A DNA stretch of 64,000 bases. Source: Stereum hirsutum FP-91666 SS1 (lineage: Eukaryota; Basidiomycota; Agaricomycetes; Russulales; Stereaceae). Location of the stretch: assembly GCF_000264905.1 (NCBI RefSeq), contig NW_006763136.1, positions 867,646-931,645 of the forward strand, written 5' to 3'. The notes under the pieces are model-generated. The model was given only the letters and a program-made list of their open reading frames with translations, had not been told where the DNA came from and did no database searches. Positions 23,030 to 35,764 of this stretch are shown here, piece after piece. A program made the translations under genes and the position numbers. The stretch's first letter is position 1. Every line of letters starts with the position of its first letter.

Positions 23030-23617
23030 ACAGCATAGAACGAAAACTAGCCTTCGCTTGTACCGTTTAGTTCGTGCAGATAGAAAGTCAGTCTGCAGAT
23101 ACAACAATCGTACAGATTATGTGGAGTCTTACCGTCGAACACACATGCACAGACAGGGATATCGAGCAAGTGCATGAGAGTGAACAAAGGGAGTCCCAAT
23201 AATATATCTTTTAACAGAGAGTATACTACAGATAGGCCACACATCCGGCGAATATACCACAATCGCAGAACGAACACCCAGTCAGATACGTAGTTACGCT
23301 GGGAAAAGGTGTATTCCGATAAACAAGCAGACCGTATGAGGCCTTGCACGAGAGGGTACGAAGATATAACTCGATATAAAAGGGTATATCGAGACGAGCG
23401 AAAAACAAAAACGGAGATCGGGCGGACGCGAAGAGACAGAAACCGAGAGCTGAGAAAGGAAAAAAGAAAAATCAAGTGTGTAAAAATGGGCATGTAGAGC
23501 AGTAGACAAACACGACAGCAATCCAATCATCTCAAAGTCCAGCGATGTATATCATTTTTGAGGTCCATGAGGCAAGACGAAAATTCAAGAGTGGAGTTCT
23601 AAGGCGGGAAGAATCCT
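23030..23617. other. Intergenic spacer between convergent F-box and SNF5 genes
   Basis: No gene recognised; 3' flanks of both neighbours. Confidence 0.5.
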
Positions 23618-26600
23618 TCACGAGCTGGATGTCGCAGAGCCAGACGTCCTCGCCACACGATCCGCGACTTTGCTCCGATGCGTTTTATTCTTGAGATGTA
23701 CTATGAAGTTATTCATCGTTTCGTCGGGACCTGGCATGTAAACCTACGGCGACAGCGGTCAATGTCCGATCCGTAGCTCACTCAATAGGAAAAGACAAAC
23801 CTTGCCAGCACAATCCCCACACCTGATACGCCACACTTCGTTGCGTAGGATAATCTCGAACTTGTCCGCCGGGTACTGCTCCTGCAGATCTTTCGTAGCC
23901 TGCGTAAGCCACTCTGGTGGCGCCTGTACCGAAAGAAACGAAGAATGAGCACTAGGCTCCCTACACACGTGTATGAGAAGTGCTCACCGGCGCGAATCCG
24001 TTCGTCTGTTCGATGGGAGTAGAGACACCTGTGCTACTCAAGGGAGCAGGAGGAGGCGCCGATACGCTCTCGTGCGATGGAGGAGGGGCGACGGGAGGAC
24101 TATCCGAAGTAGAAGGCACAACAGGTGGCGGTGGCGCCGACTCGGCCTTCACAGGGCTGACCACGGGGAGTGCCTCCGCCTTGATGCTGTTCGCAACCGC
24201 ACTCATCTTCATCTTCTCAGCAAGCGGCGGATCAGAGGCGCTCGAGCTAGAGGACGCAGGAGAGACAGCTCTTGATTTGCTGATGCGAGACGCAGACCGG
24301 GATGGAGGGACGTCGATCCACACATTGGACTTTGACTTGGGCGTCTCGGGGAAGGCAGTGGCGGCCGGAGTCGATGGGTCCTGATCTCCAGCTGCGTTCT
24401 GAGCCGCACGCAGAGCAGCGGCGCCGCCCTTTTTCTTCGCGGCAGTCTTAGCCCGTTCGGCTTCGAGCTTCATGTTGAGATGATACTGGGCGTCCGCGTT
24501 GTATACGACAGGTCTCGGCCTGCGATGTCTGTGCCAGAACTTTCCTGTGGAGAATAAGTCAGTGATACGTGCTTGAGGCAAAAGAAAAGGCTTAAACATA
24601 CCACAGACACCACACTGCGACTTGTCGCCCAACGGGCCCTTCCTCCTCCCAACAGCAATATCCTCCGGACATCCACAGTTCGAGCAGTGCCAAACCCCAT
24701 CGATCATATTCGCATGCTGTCCGTCCGCGTACTCCCTATCCTTTGCTTCCCTCTCGAGCTCCTTCGCCCTCTTCGCCGACAGTTGCCTTGCGCTCCTCAC
24801 ATCTTTCGGCGGTAAGATAGTGATAGGTGGGTCATTCTCTAGCGGGGGCGGGAGCGAGGCGATATCTGCCGCTGTTGAGGACGTGGGCGCGGTGACTGAC
24901 GCCCGGGACTTGAGAACGGAAGGAGGGTACGGCGGAGCCTTGAACAATCCCCTTGGCTTCTTTTCCTTCTTCGCATTCGCCTGAGCCTGTGCTGGAGTCG
25001 CAGCGGGCATCGTCGGTGTGATCACAGCTGTCCCGTTCTCCGACGCCACCATGTTGGCAATCGTAAGCTGAGCAGCGGCGGCAGCAGCTCTCCTGGAAGT
25101 GGGTGCAGCAGCAGCTTGTTGAAGAGCGAGAGTGGCGGGATCGACATCGGGGAAACCAATAGCGGGCGTGCGGAACGTCTTGAGCGGTTCGCGGTCGGGA
25201 AGGGCGATGCCGCGGCGACCACGGGTGTTACGCTTGCGACGACGGTTGAGCTCTTTCTCGCGTTCCTTCTCGTTGCGCTCCATCTCGCTGTCGCTGAGGT
25301 AGTTGAGGATGGGTGTGAAAGCTGAGACTTGTTCCATCGGACGCGCGACGGAGGATAGAGACGGGAGGAAGGACATCCGGAGGTCGTCATCCTGTACGGC
25401 TGTGCCATCTGAGGGATGACCAACGAGGAAGAGAGACTTCTGGTACGTCTGTACTTGCTCGCGGATGCAGTGTGCGATAGCAGTTCTGTGCAGGGATGAA
25501 CGTGAGCAAAAATAAACATCTGGCGCAGCGTGCATGGGACTTACTTGAACTCTCCACCAAGGCCGAGCTCCTTGGCGTACACCTCGGCGAACTGCTCCGG
25601 CGAAGCCCCACTGTTCTCGATATCCCACTCGAACTGATCCTCGAGCTTCATCGCACCAACGACAATGTCGAGCTACAATGCCGCGAACCAAGAAACGTTC
25701 AGTCAGTCCTCGTGCTCGTGAAGAACGGTCATAAGGGAGAAAGAACAGAACCCACCTTGATCAAGATCCGAATCTCCTCCGGCGGCTCCTTTTCGTCCAT
25801 ATCGAGATCATCAATCTCGAACGAATCATCCTTATCCATGCTCATATCCAGCCCATAGTTCGCCAACGACACCACCATCGACTCCTTATCGTCCTCAACC
25901 TCCGCCTTCACAACGGTAGGCATCTCCACATCACCATCTACGCCGACAACCTCGACGGTAGGAGGATTCACGCTCGTCTCGACGGTGGTAGAAGCGACGG
26001 CGCCGAGCCTTCTCCTCTTCCTACTTCCCCTCCCTTTCCTCAAACTCGCCGCACTGGCCGTCTCCTCCCAAAGTCTCTTCCTCCAGCCAGCCCACCAAAT
26101 CAGCTCATCGCCCTCCAGCGTTCCCTTTGCGAGCACGACTGACTCGTCCTCCTTATCGTCCTTGTGCCGTACGCCGTTCTTTCCATCGGCATCCTCAGCC
26201 GCGTTCTCACGGTCACGATGGTCGTCAACGTCGTCCATGAGTGACGTGTTATGCGCTTTGAAGTCGCTCAGCTGGTCTTGGATGGATTTGGAGATGATGG
26301 AGAGATAACTGTGGGGAAGGCTGTAGTCGTCGACCACGGACTGGGCGAAAACCTCGGGTGTGACGACGGGATCTGTTCATACCGAATCGGACTCCTAAGT
26401 ACGGGATCATAAAATATAGAGAAAGGAAGAAACTCACCGTTGAGGTTCCACACGAACGTATCCCGCATCTTCTGGTGCTCGACATCAAACTCCAACCGGA
26501 TCGGAACGAGCTGCTCCGGCTTCTGTGCCTCCTCCGGCCTTAACCTCTTCGGCCTATCAAACACAGCTCCATCAATATATAATATGAGGAAAAAAAGATA

Positions 26601-28467
26601 AAAAGAACAAGAAAAACTCACATCCTCCACCCGACCCTCCCCTTCTTCCTCCCTCCCTCCTTCCCCCCAACTCTCACATTCGGATAAACGATCCCAAACT
26701 TCCTCCTCCCGGCCACCGCGCCGAGCCCATCGCTCCTCTCCCACCACTCCATCCCCATCCCACTCATCCTAATCTCCCTGATCTCCCCACCCATCCTCTC
26801 ATTCATCTCCTTAAACCTGCCCTCATACTCTCTATCCTTCCTAATCCACTCCTTCACCTGCTCGATCTCGCTATCGCTCAGCGGAGGAAGCGAGTCCGCC
26901 GGGACGTAAGAAATACGCGTCTGTTTCGGATGAACGTTACGCGGAAGGGGGACGTTCGAAGTCGATACGTTGTTGCCGTTCGCGTTCGCAGCGTTGTTCC
27001 CGTGGGGCTGAGCGACCGTCCCGTTCGGTCCGTTACTAGACTGCGAATGGGGAACCCCAGGACGGCCCGAAGACGCAGCGGCGAAGGACGCAGAGGGTCC
27101 AACGGCAGCAGGCACCGAAGGTGGGACACCAGAAACGTTGGGGCCACCAACACCACCGACACCAACACCACCGCCAGCCGTGCCCGGTCTCTGCATGTTC
27201 ACGTTATCGGCCCCAGGCAACCTCCCGATCGAAGGCGGAAGTCCACTCTGCAGCGCCTGCATCATCGGACCCGCATTCATAGGCCCTCCCATCCCACCGC
27301 CCATACCTCCCAATCCACCTACGCCTCCCATCCCACCGAGCGGAAGACTAGCGCCCTTGACCGGACTCTGTGGCGCCGAACCGAGTCCGCCCGCAGAGGG
27401 GGTGAGATTCCCACCAGGACCACCCGAGCCGGGACCCATACTTCCCTGCCTGCCACGGAGAGGATTCGACACGTTCATGTTCATGTTCATGCCCATGTCC
27501 ATCCCGCCTAGACCTCCTATTCCTCCCCCAACTCCAATGTTACCCATACCGCCTATACCGGCGTTCATCGCTCCTATATTCCCCAACCCACCTCCCATCC
27601 CCCCGATATTACCCAATCCACCTCCCATGCCCCCCAATCCGCCCGTCATGCCCATTCCCATCCCCAGATTCTGCAACGAATTCCCACTCGGCGCAGGCGT
27701 CGGCGTCTGCGGCATATTCATCCCCATCCCCATATTATTCGGCACATTAACGGGATGCGAGCCCGACCTTGACCGCGAGCGCATCTGTTGCTGCTGCTGC
27801 TGCTGTTGCTGGAGCTGAAGCTGATTCGGCGTCAAGTTCTGCGCCTGACCGAGGTTCGGATGCATCTGCGCCTGACTCTGCGGACGATCCATACCCATTC
27901 CCATCCCTATCCCTCCAACTCCGACTCCAACTCCCATCCCACCCAACGCTCCCATCCCCATCATATCCCCTCCCTCCCCACCATGCATCCCCGCCGGTGT
28001 CCCCGGATGTGGCGTCCTCGCCGGCACGACATGCGGCGGACCCATAAGTCCACCTCCCGCCCCTCCAACCAAACTCCCCCCTCCTCCCTGGTTACCCTGC
28101 ACAGGCGAGGGCGACCCACCGATGCCGCCCATCATGTTCACGTTCATGTTGTTCATGTTCATGTTCCCGCCCAACATGCCCTGATTATTGATATTAAAAG
28201 GCGTCGAAGGCGAGCCGATGCCCATGTTCATGTTCATGTTCATGTTGCCGAGGTTGCCCATATTCATCCCCATGTCGATCCCGCCTATCCCACCCGGCAA
28301 CGAAACCTTTCTTTTCCCCGGCGATCCCATCGCGCTCGGCGGCCTCGCACCACCGCCACCTCCCACGGCACCACCTCCAGGAGTAAACGGCGAAGGCGCG
28401 TTATTGACCGGCGTTTGCATCGCGCTTCCAGGATGCACAGGCGTCGACGGAGGTTGCGATGCCTGTC

Positions 28468-28525
<58 letters not shown>

Positions 28526-31321
28526 GAGGGCTTGTTGTTGCTGCTGCTGCTGGAGCGCTTGCTGTTGCGCCTCGCGTTGTTCCCGTTGCGCCTGCTGATG
28601 CTCCCTCTGCTGCTGCTGAATCTGCATCATCGCCTGCGCCTGCGCCTGCACCTGATTCAACGGCTGAATCGGCGTCGGAGGCTTCTGCATCCCTCCTCCC
28701 TGTCCTTGCCCTCCCTGCCCTCCCTGTCCCTGTCCTCCCTGTCCTTGTCCGGGGCCCTGTCCAGGTCCTTGCACCAACCCCGGCGTCCCACTCGACGTCC
28801 TCGGTCGACTCGGCGGTCTCTGCATCTGCATCCCCTGACCCTGCTGTAAAATCGGAGATTGCGGTCCTCCTCCCGCCCCACCTCCCGCCCCACCACCACC
28901 ACCGGTCCCACGATGCGAATGCGAAGTCCCCGGTCTGGAAGACGGAGGACGCGGAGGCGGAGGCGGCATCATATTGAAATGTGAAGATTGGGCTTGGGCT
29001 TGGGCGTGGATCTGTTGTGCGAATTGGGGTGGGACGCTTCCGCCTTGATTGTTATTCCCTCCCCCTCCACCTCCTCCACCACCACCGCCGACACCACCGC
29101 CGATACCACCAGCGTTGTTGTTGCTGGCGAATTGCTGTTGTTGGTGAGCGTGCTGAGGCTGGGGTTGACCTTGTTGTGGATGGGGAAGATGATGCGAATG
29201 CGAGGAGGATGTGGAGGAGGGTCTTGAAGGATCGAAGAACGCGCCCATATGTTGTGTCGATTGTTGGTGTGCGAGTACGTTCTGTAACCCGCCTCCCCCT
29301 CCCCCTCCACCTCCTGCTCCTCCACCTCCTGGGCCGCCGATTCCGCCGCCGGGTTGTTGACCTAAATGCTGTGGCTGTGCGAAGCCTTGACGGGGTGTCT
29401 GAGGGGGTTGTTGGGACTGAGATTGCGATTGTGAGGGGTCGAACGATTGGGATTGGGATTGAGATTGCGGGTTCTGGGCGTGTTGTTGATTTTGCTGCTG
29501 TTGGCGCTGTTAGAGCCGAATAGAATAAAGAGGGTCGCGGAGCAGTTAGTATCTCGCGTCGAAAGAGGTCCGGATAATAGAGAGACGAGGAGATCAAAAC
29601 GGAGAGACGGGATTGAAAGTAAGATGAAACGAGTACTCAGTGGAAAGAGTCCCGAACACATCCTCCTCAGAAGGAACAGCTCCGAGCATGCAAACGGACT
29701 CCAGCATACTCTACACCAGTGCCCGATGATACAACACCTGACCGACAGGCATATAAAAATAAAACGAAAAGATACACCGCCAATTCGAGCTCAGAGTGAC
29801 CTCGTACTCTTCTCGACGCCCAGGGTAGACCATGGCCCACGGGCAAAACATGATCAAACGATCTGTATCTGTGTCGGGTGTCGCATCCCGACTCTGAGTT
29901 CGCGGGATACGTCGTAAGTCGCGGGATACACGCGTTCTTTTCCGCAGACCCGACGTGCACGGTCCCAGTTCGCGACACCGCACGCACCAACGAAACCCGC
30001 TCCCTCTCCCACTCCGAAGTCCAAAATCCAAAATCCAAAATCCAAAAGAAAAACCGGCTCGAAACGCAAAGCAGACCACCAAACGCAAACCACGATCCTC
30101 TCCGAACCATCCACAAAGCTCAACCAAATTCGAGCCGAAGCAAAAACCAACCGCAAACCAAAACCAACAACAAGAAAACCAAGAAGAAAAAAACCAAGAA
30201 AAACCAAGAAAACCAAGACCAAGAAATCAACGCACCGTCCCATACCCCATCATCTTCTGTCCCTGCTGCCCTCCCATCTGCATCTGCTGGAGCTGCTGAA
30301 ACTGCTGAAACTGCTGATGCGTCATCTGTCTGTACTGTGCGAGTTGCTGGGGCGTGAGGCTGCTCATGTTGATGTTGATGCCCATTCCACCTCCCGCGTT
30401 GCCTCCGCCGCCGCCGCCGCCGCCGACTCCTCCACCGACTCCGCTGCCGCTGCCCATAGAACCAGCGCCGCCAATGTTATTGTTGATTCCGCCACCGATC
30501 ATGGTGTCGCCACCCGAAGAAGACGAAGCGCCACCGCCACCGCCACCCATAGCCATCAACGCGGCCGGATTGACGCCTCCATTCATACCCATGCCCATAT
30601 TGCCCATATTCATCCCTCCCATCCCTCCCATCCCTCCCATTCCACCTCCACCTCCACCACCCATCCCACCGCCCTGAGAGATAGAAGCTTGTTGGAGGAG
30701 CATCGCAGGATTAAGCGTCTGATGTGACGATCCTGGTCTCCCTCCACCACCACCACCACCTCCTACCCCGCCTCCTACTCCGCCACCTCCTCCGCCACCT
30801 CCACCACCTACCCCGCCGCCGCCTCCGTTCAGATTCATGAGTTGCGCCGGATTGATGCCACCGCCCTGTTGAAGCAACGCAGGATTAAACCCTCCGTTAT
30901 TCGTGTTCGTATTGGGGGTAGACCCCGACGCATTATTGAATTTCTGCTGCGCTTGGGCGAGGTGTTGGAGTTGTTGTGGGTTCAGGGATTGCATATTCAG
31001 GCCTGCCATCCCACCACCCATCCCACCCATCCCACCTCCTCCCATGTTGCCCATCCCTCCGCCCAGATTCCCCAGATTCCCTAGATTGCCAAGGTTCCCG
31101 AGGTTCCCAAGGCCGCCGATGCCTCCCATGTTGTTAAGACTGCCGAGGGACATGCCTTGTTGTTGTAGCGCGGCGAGCATGGCGGGGTTCATATGTGAGT
31201 GGGATTGACCACCGCCATGTGATTGACCGTGCGAGGAGTGTTGGTGTTGTTGCTGTTGCTGCTGTTGTTGGGGATTGAAGTGTTGTTGCTGTTGATGCGA
31301 GAATCCATTGGAGGGATTCAT
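23618..31321 (-). CDS. SNF5: SWI/SNF chromatin-remodelling subunit SNF5 (SMARCB1 family) with GATA-like finger
   Basis: Exon 1 (31321-30236) starts MNPSNGFSHQQQQHFNPQQQ and joins in phase, over a 729-base intron, to exon 2 (29506-26622). Together they form about 1,300 residues of Gln/Gly/Met/Asn/Pro-rich low complexity. The SNF5 repeat domain follows. Repeat 1 is EQLVPIRLEFDVEHQKMRDT, FVWNLN, with EVFAQSVVDDYSLP. Repeat 2 is MKLEDQFEWDIENSGASPEQ, FAEVYAKELGLGGEF, TAIAHCIREQVQTYQKSLFL. A C-terminal half has a GATA-type finger (WHCSNCGCPEDIA ... GPLGDKSQCGVCGKFWHRHR; C-x2-C-x17-C-x2-C), Ala/Pro/Ser-rich linkers and a final conserved-looking exon ending in TGA at 23618. It is a core nucleosome-remodelling subunit in the nucleus. 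Whether exon 1 belongs to the same transcript is inferred from phase and matching composition. Confidence 0.85.
28469..28560 (-). repeat. CAG/CTG trinucleotide tract encoding polyglutamine in SNF5
   Basis: An almost uninterrupted run of CTG (CAG on the coding strand) with a few TTG interruptions, encoding Gln runs of about 18 and 5 residues. Length variation between strains is likely. Confidence 0.9.
29507..30235 (-). other. Long first intron of SNF5
   Basis: Donor gtgcgt after ...MMGYGT, acceptor aacag before CGCCAACAG. Both are phase 0. It is about ten times the usual intron length here and contains repeated aaaatcc and aaccaag words near 30015-30220. A separate short upstream gene is the alternative reading. 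Confidence 0.6.
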
Positions 31322-33500
31322 GGCTATGGCTTGTGTACGTGTCGGCGCGGGCGCGAGGTATGATATTGTATGCGTATGCGTATACCTAGAGGATTAAATC
31401 GAGTACCTAAGATATGTTATGGAATAAACAAGGATTGGGTTCGTGATTTGTCAGCGGCGGCGGGGTGTGGGTCAACGGAGCGAATCAACAAAGAGAGGCG
31501 CGGGATCACGAGGGCAGGACGCGTCGGGTGGGGGAACGGGGACGCGAGGCGGCAAGGGAGGAGGGGAGAAGCAGGGTGGGTGACTTACCGCTGCTCGGTC
31601 GTAGAGGGAGGCCAGCACGGGACGGAGGGGCTGTGGGGATGGCGCGTCCCGGGGGCAGGAAGCCTGGGAAGGCGCAAGCGGGTGAGCATGGTTGGTATGG
31701 ATAAGTTAGTCGGAACATGGCTTACGTTTTTGGATAAAAGCGATGTTGGAGGGAAAAGGAGAGGAGAGAAGGAACGGAGCCGATGTAAACTCGGGGCGAT
31801 CAATGATGATGCGATAGCGACAGGCGCAGGCCAATTCTCCTGCCCTCTGCCCACGTCAGTAGTCTTCACCCGCTTCCCCGCTTTCGTGCTTGCGTACCTG
31901 TCCGACCTGTACCGTTACCCGCCCTGTAAGCGCGATGCAAATGTCGTGAGTGAGTCGCGCTCAGTCGCTGTGCTCGAGCGAAACAGACGACCCTCCAGCA
32001 CACTGTGGTCACGCTCGACCATCGATCGTCACCACGTCACGCGTCACGCTGCCATATTCAGCCACTACGCCAACACCTCCTGCCCTCTTTGTCCAATTCA
32101 TTTCGACCTACCACTGCCAACGGGCAACTCTCTATCCTCGCTCGCTCGCTCGCTTCTTCGAGGGAGGACAGGGAGCAGAGGCATGCGGGCGGGGGTAAAG
32201 GTACGTGGAGGGACGAAGGCTGGTGGAAGGGAAAAACAGAGTATATGAAAACCGCTCGGCTTTTGCGCATCTGAGGGGCTCGCCGCTCCAGATCTCTGTC
32301 ACGCCTTTTTTTCCCAGATCTCAGATTAACACCTCCTTCCTACTCATCCGTCCCTCCGAATCTTTCTCTCTCCAGCGAGTCTCCCTCCCCTTCAAATCCC
32401 TTCCCTTCCACCGACCTACCGCCACCTGGTCCCCCCTCTCGCCACTGTGGCCCCTGTCCTTCCAGGCGATGAGATGTCCTTGTTTCCCTTCCTCCTGTTC
32501 TGTCGTCTACCCAAACGGACTCTGGTGCTAGCTTGGCCTTTTCTAAGTTTTGAGCACAATGACGTCTATGACCTTCCCACTCGCAGGCTTCCAATTCCCG
32601 CATATCGCCTCTACGCATCACTATCGATCCTTCTAATTGTACCCAGTCTGTACCTCGTCATCTGCTCCGACTACTATAGCTTTCCCCCCGCATACAGCTG
32701 CCGGCGGTATACCTGCGACAAGACCAAAATTTCACTCGTTTGCGTGTGCCTGATTCTCTGGACATACTTATCCTCTGCGCACGTACTCATGCATATGGCA
32801 GTCTCTATGCCGCACGGTTAAACGCTCTAGGAATATCTTCTTTGCCTCTGAGTTATATCCGCATCCGTATCTGTATCTGCGTCGGCGTTCGTCCGTCGAG
32901 GTTCTCACACGAGTCATCCATCCAAGTCTTGACAAGTCCTCCGAGGACATTCGAACCTCCCAGTCAAAGTATTTACTCCTTTGATTTGATGCTTTTGGCC
33001 GGCTCGGTGTGAGTCTTCGACTTTGCTTGAACTTCGTCACTTAAGTTATCATCCAGTCAGGTCAAGTCACTCTTTCTCCATCCAAAAGTTCGGGGTTTCA
33101 CAGGCTGTATAATACACACGAGAAAACGCACAACACTCGTGGTTCGCGGTTCGTTTCTCCGTTGGTTACCTTGAAGTACTTATCACTGCACGCGTCGCAT
33201 CCGTGTGCTTCTCACGCAACCTGCACCGACTCCCCAGGGACCCTTGGGCCTTCGCGCTCCTAATATGTCACGGTGCTGTACATGTACATGTACACACGCG
33301 GGTCCGAGTCCGTTACTAGACTCAGGGTCCTGGAAGGGCATGTGTGTGCATGAAATCAGAGACAAGTTCCTTTCTTCTTCAATTTAGCCTGCCATACTCA
33401 GACTTGAATTCTTCAAGGCTCGTCTTGCTATTGCGTCACTTGTCTCGTCGTATTCATTATTCCAGTGTTCTCCAATGACAACAGTCCTCTTTTGAGCAGT

Positions 33501-33624
33501 CCAGCTCGTGTTGGGCCACAGCGTTAAACTGGCAGTGGCGATAAGAATTTAAGAAAGGAAACACGTGGCGCCGTTGATCCGTCGAACGCCGAGGCTTGCA
33601 AGTTCTCCGTTCGCGATCTTGAAC
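33501..33624 (+). repeat. Duplicated block B, copy 1
   Basis: About 120 bp beginning ccagctcgtgttgggc and ending ccgttcgcgatcttg. It matches 34257-34377 with scattered substitutions and small indels, including the shared words aacacgtggcgcc and gatccgtcga. Confidence 0.8.
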
Positions 33625-34098
33625 CTCTTCACCTCCGTAATGACCTTAGCTTCACATCTCTCTATCTTGCTGTTCTTCCTCCACCGAATACCAGTATAGC
33701 CTTATATCAGTGCAAACATCTCGATCGAGGCTATCGTCCAGCCTCTTGCGATACAATTATATTGGTATAGAAGCTAGATACGCTTCTGGACGTTAGTAGT
33801 TCACCATCGGCATCGCCCAGGCAAGGACTCGGACAAGAGCAGCCGCACCAGTCTCTGTGAATTACCTTGCCTTAGAGCACCTCTACGTAGACGATAGTCT
33901 AGGCATGACCCTTCGTTTTCTTTTTCCTATGGATGATCTCATGCTAACAATGCTCCTGCATATCGACCATGATGCCAACAAGGTGTGAGATAACTTCGAC
34001 TGAAACAGTCGTTGAATTATTATGACCTTCAACCTCGCCGAGTAACTTATTCCTTGTTCCGTGTTCCGTGTTCCTTTTGGTTTATCACTTATTCAAGT

Positions 34099-34205
34099 TC
34101 CTTGTTCTTCCTCGCCACTGTCCTCCCATCGCAAATTATCCCAGTGCCTGTTTCTACTGTTTCACACCGCGGGCATCACATTGTCGCATTTATTATCCGG
34201 GCCTC
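34099..34205 (+). repeat. Duplicated block C, copy 1
   Basis: Recurs at 36864-36984. Shared words include cactgtcct, catcg.aaatt, tttcacaccgcg and tgtcgcattta followed by tccgggc. Confidence 0.75.
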
Positions 34206-34256
34206 CTAGTCCCCATCTGAAACATTATTTTAATTGTCCCAGTCCGAACTTGGATG

Positions 34257-34377
34257 CCAGCTCATGTTGGGCGACAGCGTGAAACTGGGTGGCGGTAAGA
34301 AAGGGAACACGTGGCGCCTTTGATCCGTCGAGTGCCGAGACTTGAGCGAGCTCTCCGTTCGCGATCTTGCGGTGAAC
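34257..34377 (+). repeat. Duplicated block B, copy 2
   Basis: Second copy of the block at 33501-33624; see that entry. Confidence 0.8.
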
Positions 34378-34432
34378 TCGGGACGATCTTCTCCGAGTCC
34401 TTCGTTTGTGTCCTTGGCAGCTGGCTTCACAG

Positions 34433-34562
34433 ATCAGTGTACTATTTGTGTCTCTCAGTTATATTTCTTGATTGACATGGAACAACGCGACTACTGCACA
34501 GGTGGACAATAAGTACTCTGTTCATGCACTTTTTCGGCAACACACGCGCTGCTCGTTGCGTC
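34433..34562 (+). repeat. Duplicated block D, copy 1
   Basis: Recurs at about 37050-37190 with many substitutions. Shared words include gactactgcacagRtggacaataa-type sequence and ctttttcggcaa. Blocks C and D occur in the same order upstream of both dsRBD loci. Confidence 0.65.
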
Positions 34563-34721
34563 TGTATGTTCTTGCTGTTCTCCCTCGGGTTATGCTACCT
34601 TGCACAGTCTTTTCCACTTGGACAATCCCCATCTCGGTTTCTCTTCCGCTCTGTTTTACTCCGGGTATAAAATGGGCAACGATACACCGTGTGTATGTCT
34701 CAACCCACGCAACGTATCAGG

Positions 34722-35167
34722 ATGCCCGACAGCCCTCCATACACCCCTACCACTCTACCATGCATCGTAGTCGAACCACCAGAGTCAACAGGAGGAATAC
34801 TCGAACGTAAGAGGATTTATCTCCGTCTTCTGTAATATCGTGACCGCTGTTCTCATGAAAATCATAACCGTATGTAGTACATACATTTCGGAGTCCTATG
34901 GTCTATGAGTTCGAGAAACACCTAATAGTGATAGCAGACGCCAAACACTACATGGAGTGGATCTACCAACCTCCTTGCCCACCGGATCTCGTCCCCCTCA
35001 AACGTGAGTTCGGTACGTGAATAGTTCCTAGGTACCCCATGGCGAGTCTGTCTCACCGCGGGGAATCCATGACAGTCGAGAAAATAGGAGTAGGAGAAGG
35101 AAGGACCTTGGAGGATGCTAAGTATAGGGCAACAGAAGCATGGGTAAAAAGAGGCATCATCGATTGA
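34722..35167 (+). CDS. Small protein with a divergent dsRNA-binding-domain-like C terminus
   Basis: Three exons (34722-34806, 34878-35003, 35076-35167) with consistent phase-1 junctions and standard gtaag/gtgag donors give 100 residues. The N terminus MPDSPPYTPTTLPCIVVEPP is proline-rich. The second half, EKHLIVIADAKHYMEWIYQP, then LEKIGVGEGRTLEDAKYRAT, EAWVKRGIID, follows the beta-beta-beta-alpha order of a dsRBD. The GxGxGxTxxxAKxxAxxxA pattern equals the domain's last strand and helix 2, but the KKxAK motif is only LEDAK and the strand 1-2 loop is short. The assignment is inference; the gene model itself is well supported by phases. It lies next to two clear dsRBD genes. Without the second intron the frame stops at once. 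Confidence 0.5.
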
Positions 35168-35764
35168 CTCAAGATGAGGAGGCGTGAAGCGGAAACACAG
35201 TAAGCAGGCATGCTCCGTCGAGTCCCCGTCTACGATGATCTAATTGGCCACCGTTTAAGAGTAGCTAACGTTCCCTCGTGATATGTTGCGATGGTACTAA
35301 TTGGTATCGTTTGCAACGGAACATCTTCTGTTATCGTGCAGAGCACGTGTACTTAGATTGTTATTCGTAAGGATATGTCTTCCCAGAGATGTGGACACTC
35401 TGTTCGCTTTCACACAAGACAAAAAATCACCAAGGTCATATGCCCTAAAGCTGAGTAGAATTCGTTGAATAAGATAAAATTATTCCATGACCGGATATGT
35501 TGTGACTTGTAGCTGTCTTACACGAATAATATACTGTTATGCGTGGATTTCAGTACACGCATATACACCAGTCTTTCAAGAAACATATTGTATCAAGAGC
35601 TCTGGAGATAAGTAACATAGAGATAAACGGTAGCGAACAGTAGTAGTATACAGTGTGTATCCAAGAAATATCATCTAGTCTCCCTCTCAAACACAAGGAG
35701 AACAGAAAACATGTCTATCGTTGTTCATCGAGAAGTTGGTGTCAATAAAATATCGCTCCAGTTA
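35168..35764. other. Spacer between the two dsRBD-type genes
   Basis: No gene. The part from about 35460 is shared in pieces with 37390-37662, and from 35643 it is nearly identical to the other dsRBD copy's 3' flank. Confidence 0.5.

Larger units (their letters stand above)
31322..34721. other. Gene-poor 3.4-kb stretch upstream of SNF5
   Basis: Open frames of up to 290 codons (31370-32248, +) lie in C/T-rich SNF5 promoter sequence and show no motif. From about 33.5 kb the stretch consists of blocks that recur downstream (see repeat entries). No gene that I can support. Confidence 0.45.

Noticed and set aside
27138..28849. Long + strand open frames (up to 353 codons) opposite SNF5
   Set aside because: They are antisense shadows of the Gln/Gly/Met-rich exon; composition is Arg/Leu/Pro/His runs and there are no motifs.
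31370..32248. 292-codon + strand open frame
   Set aside because: Lies in the SNF5 promoter/leader region; charged random composition, no motif, no homologous pattern.
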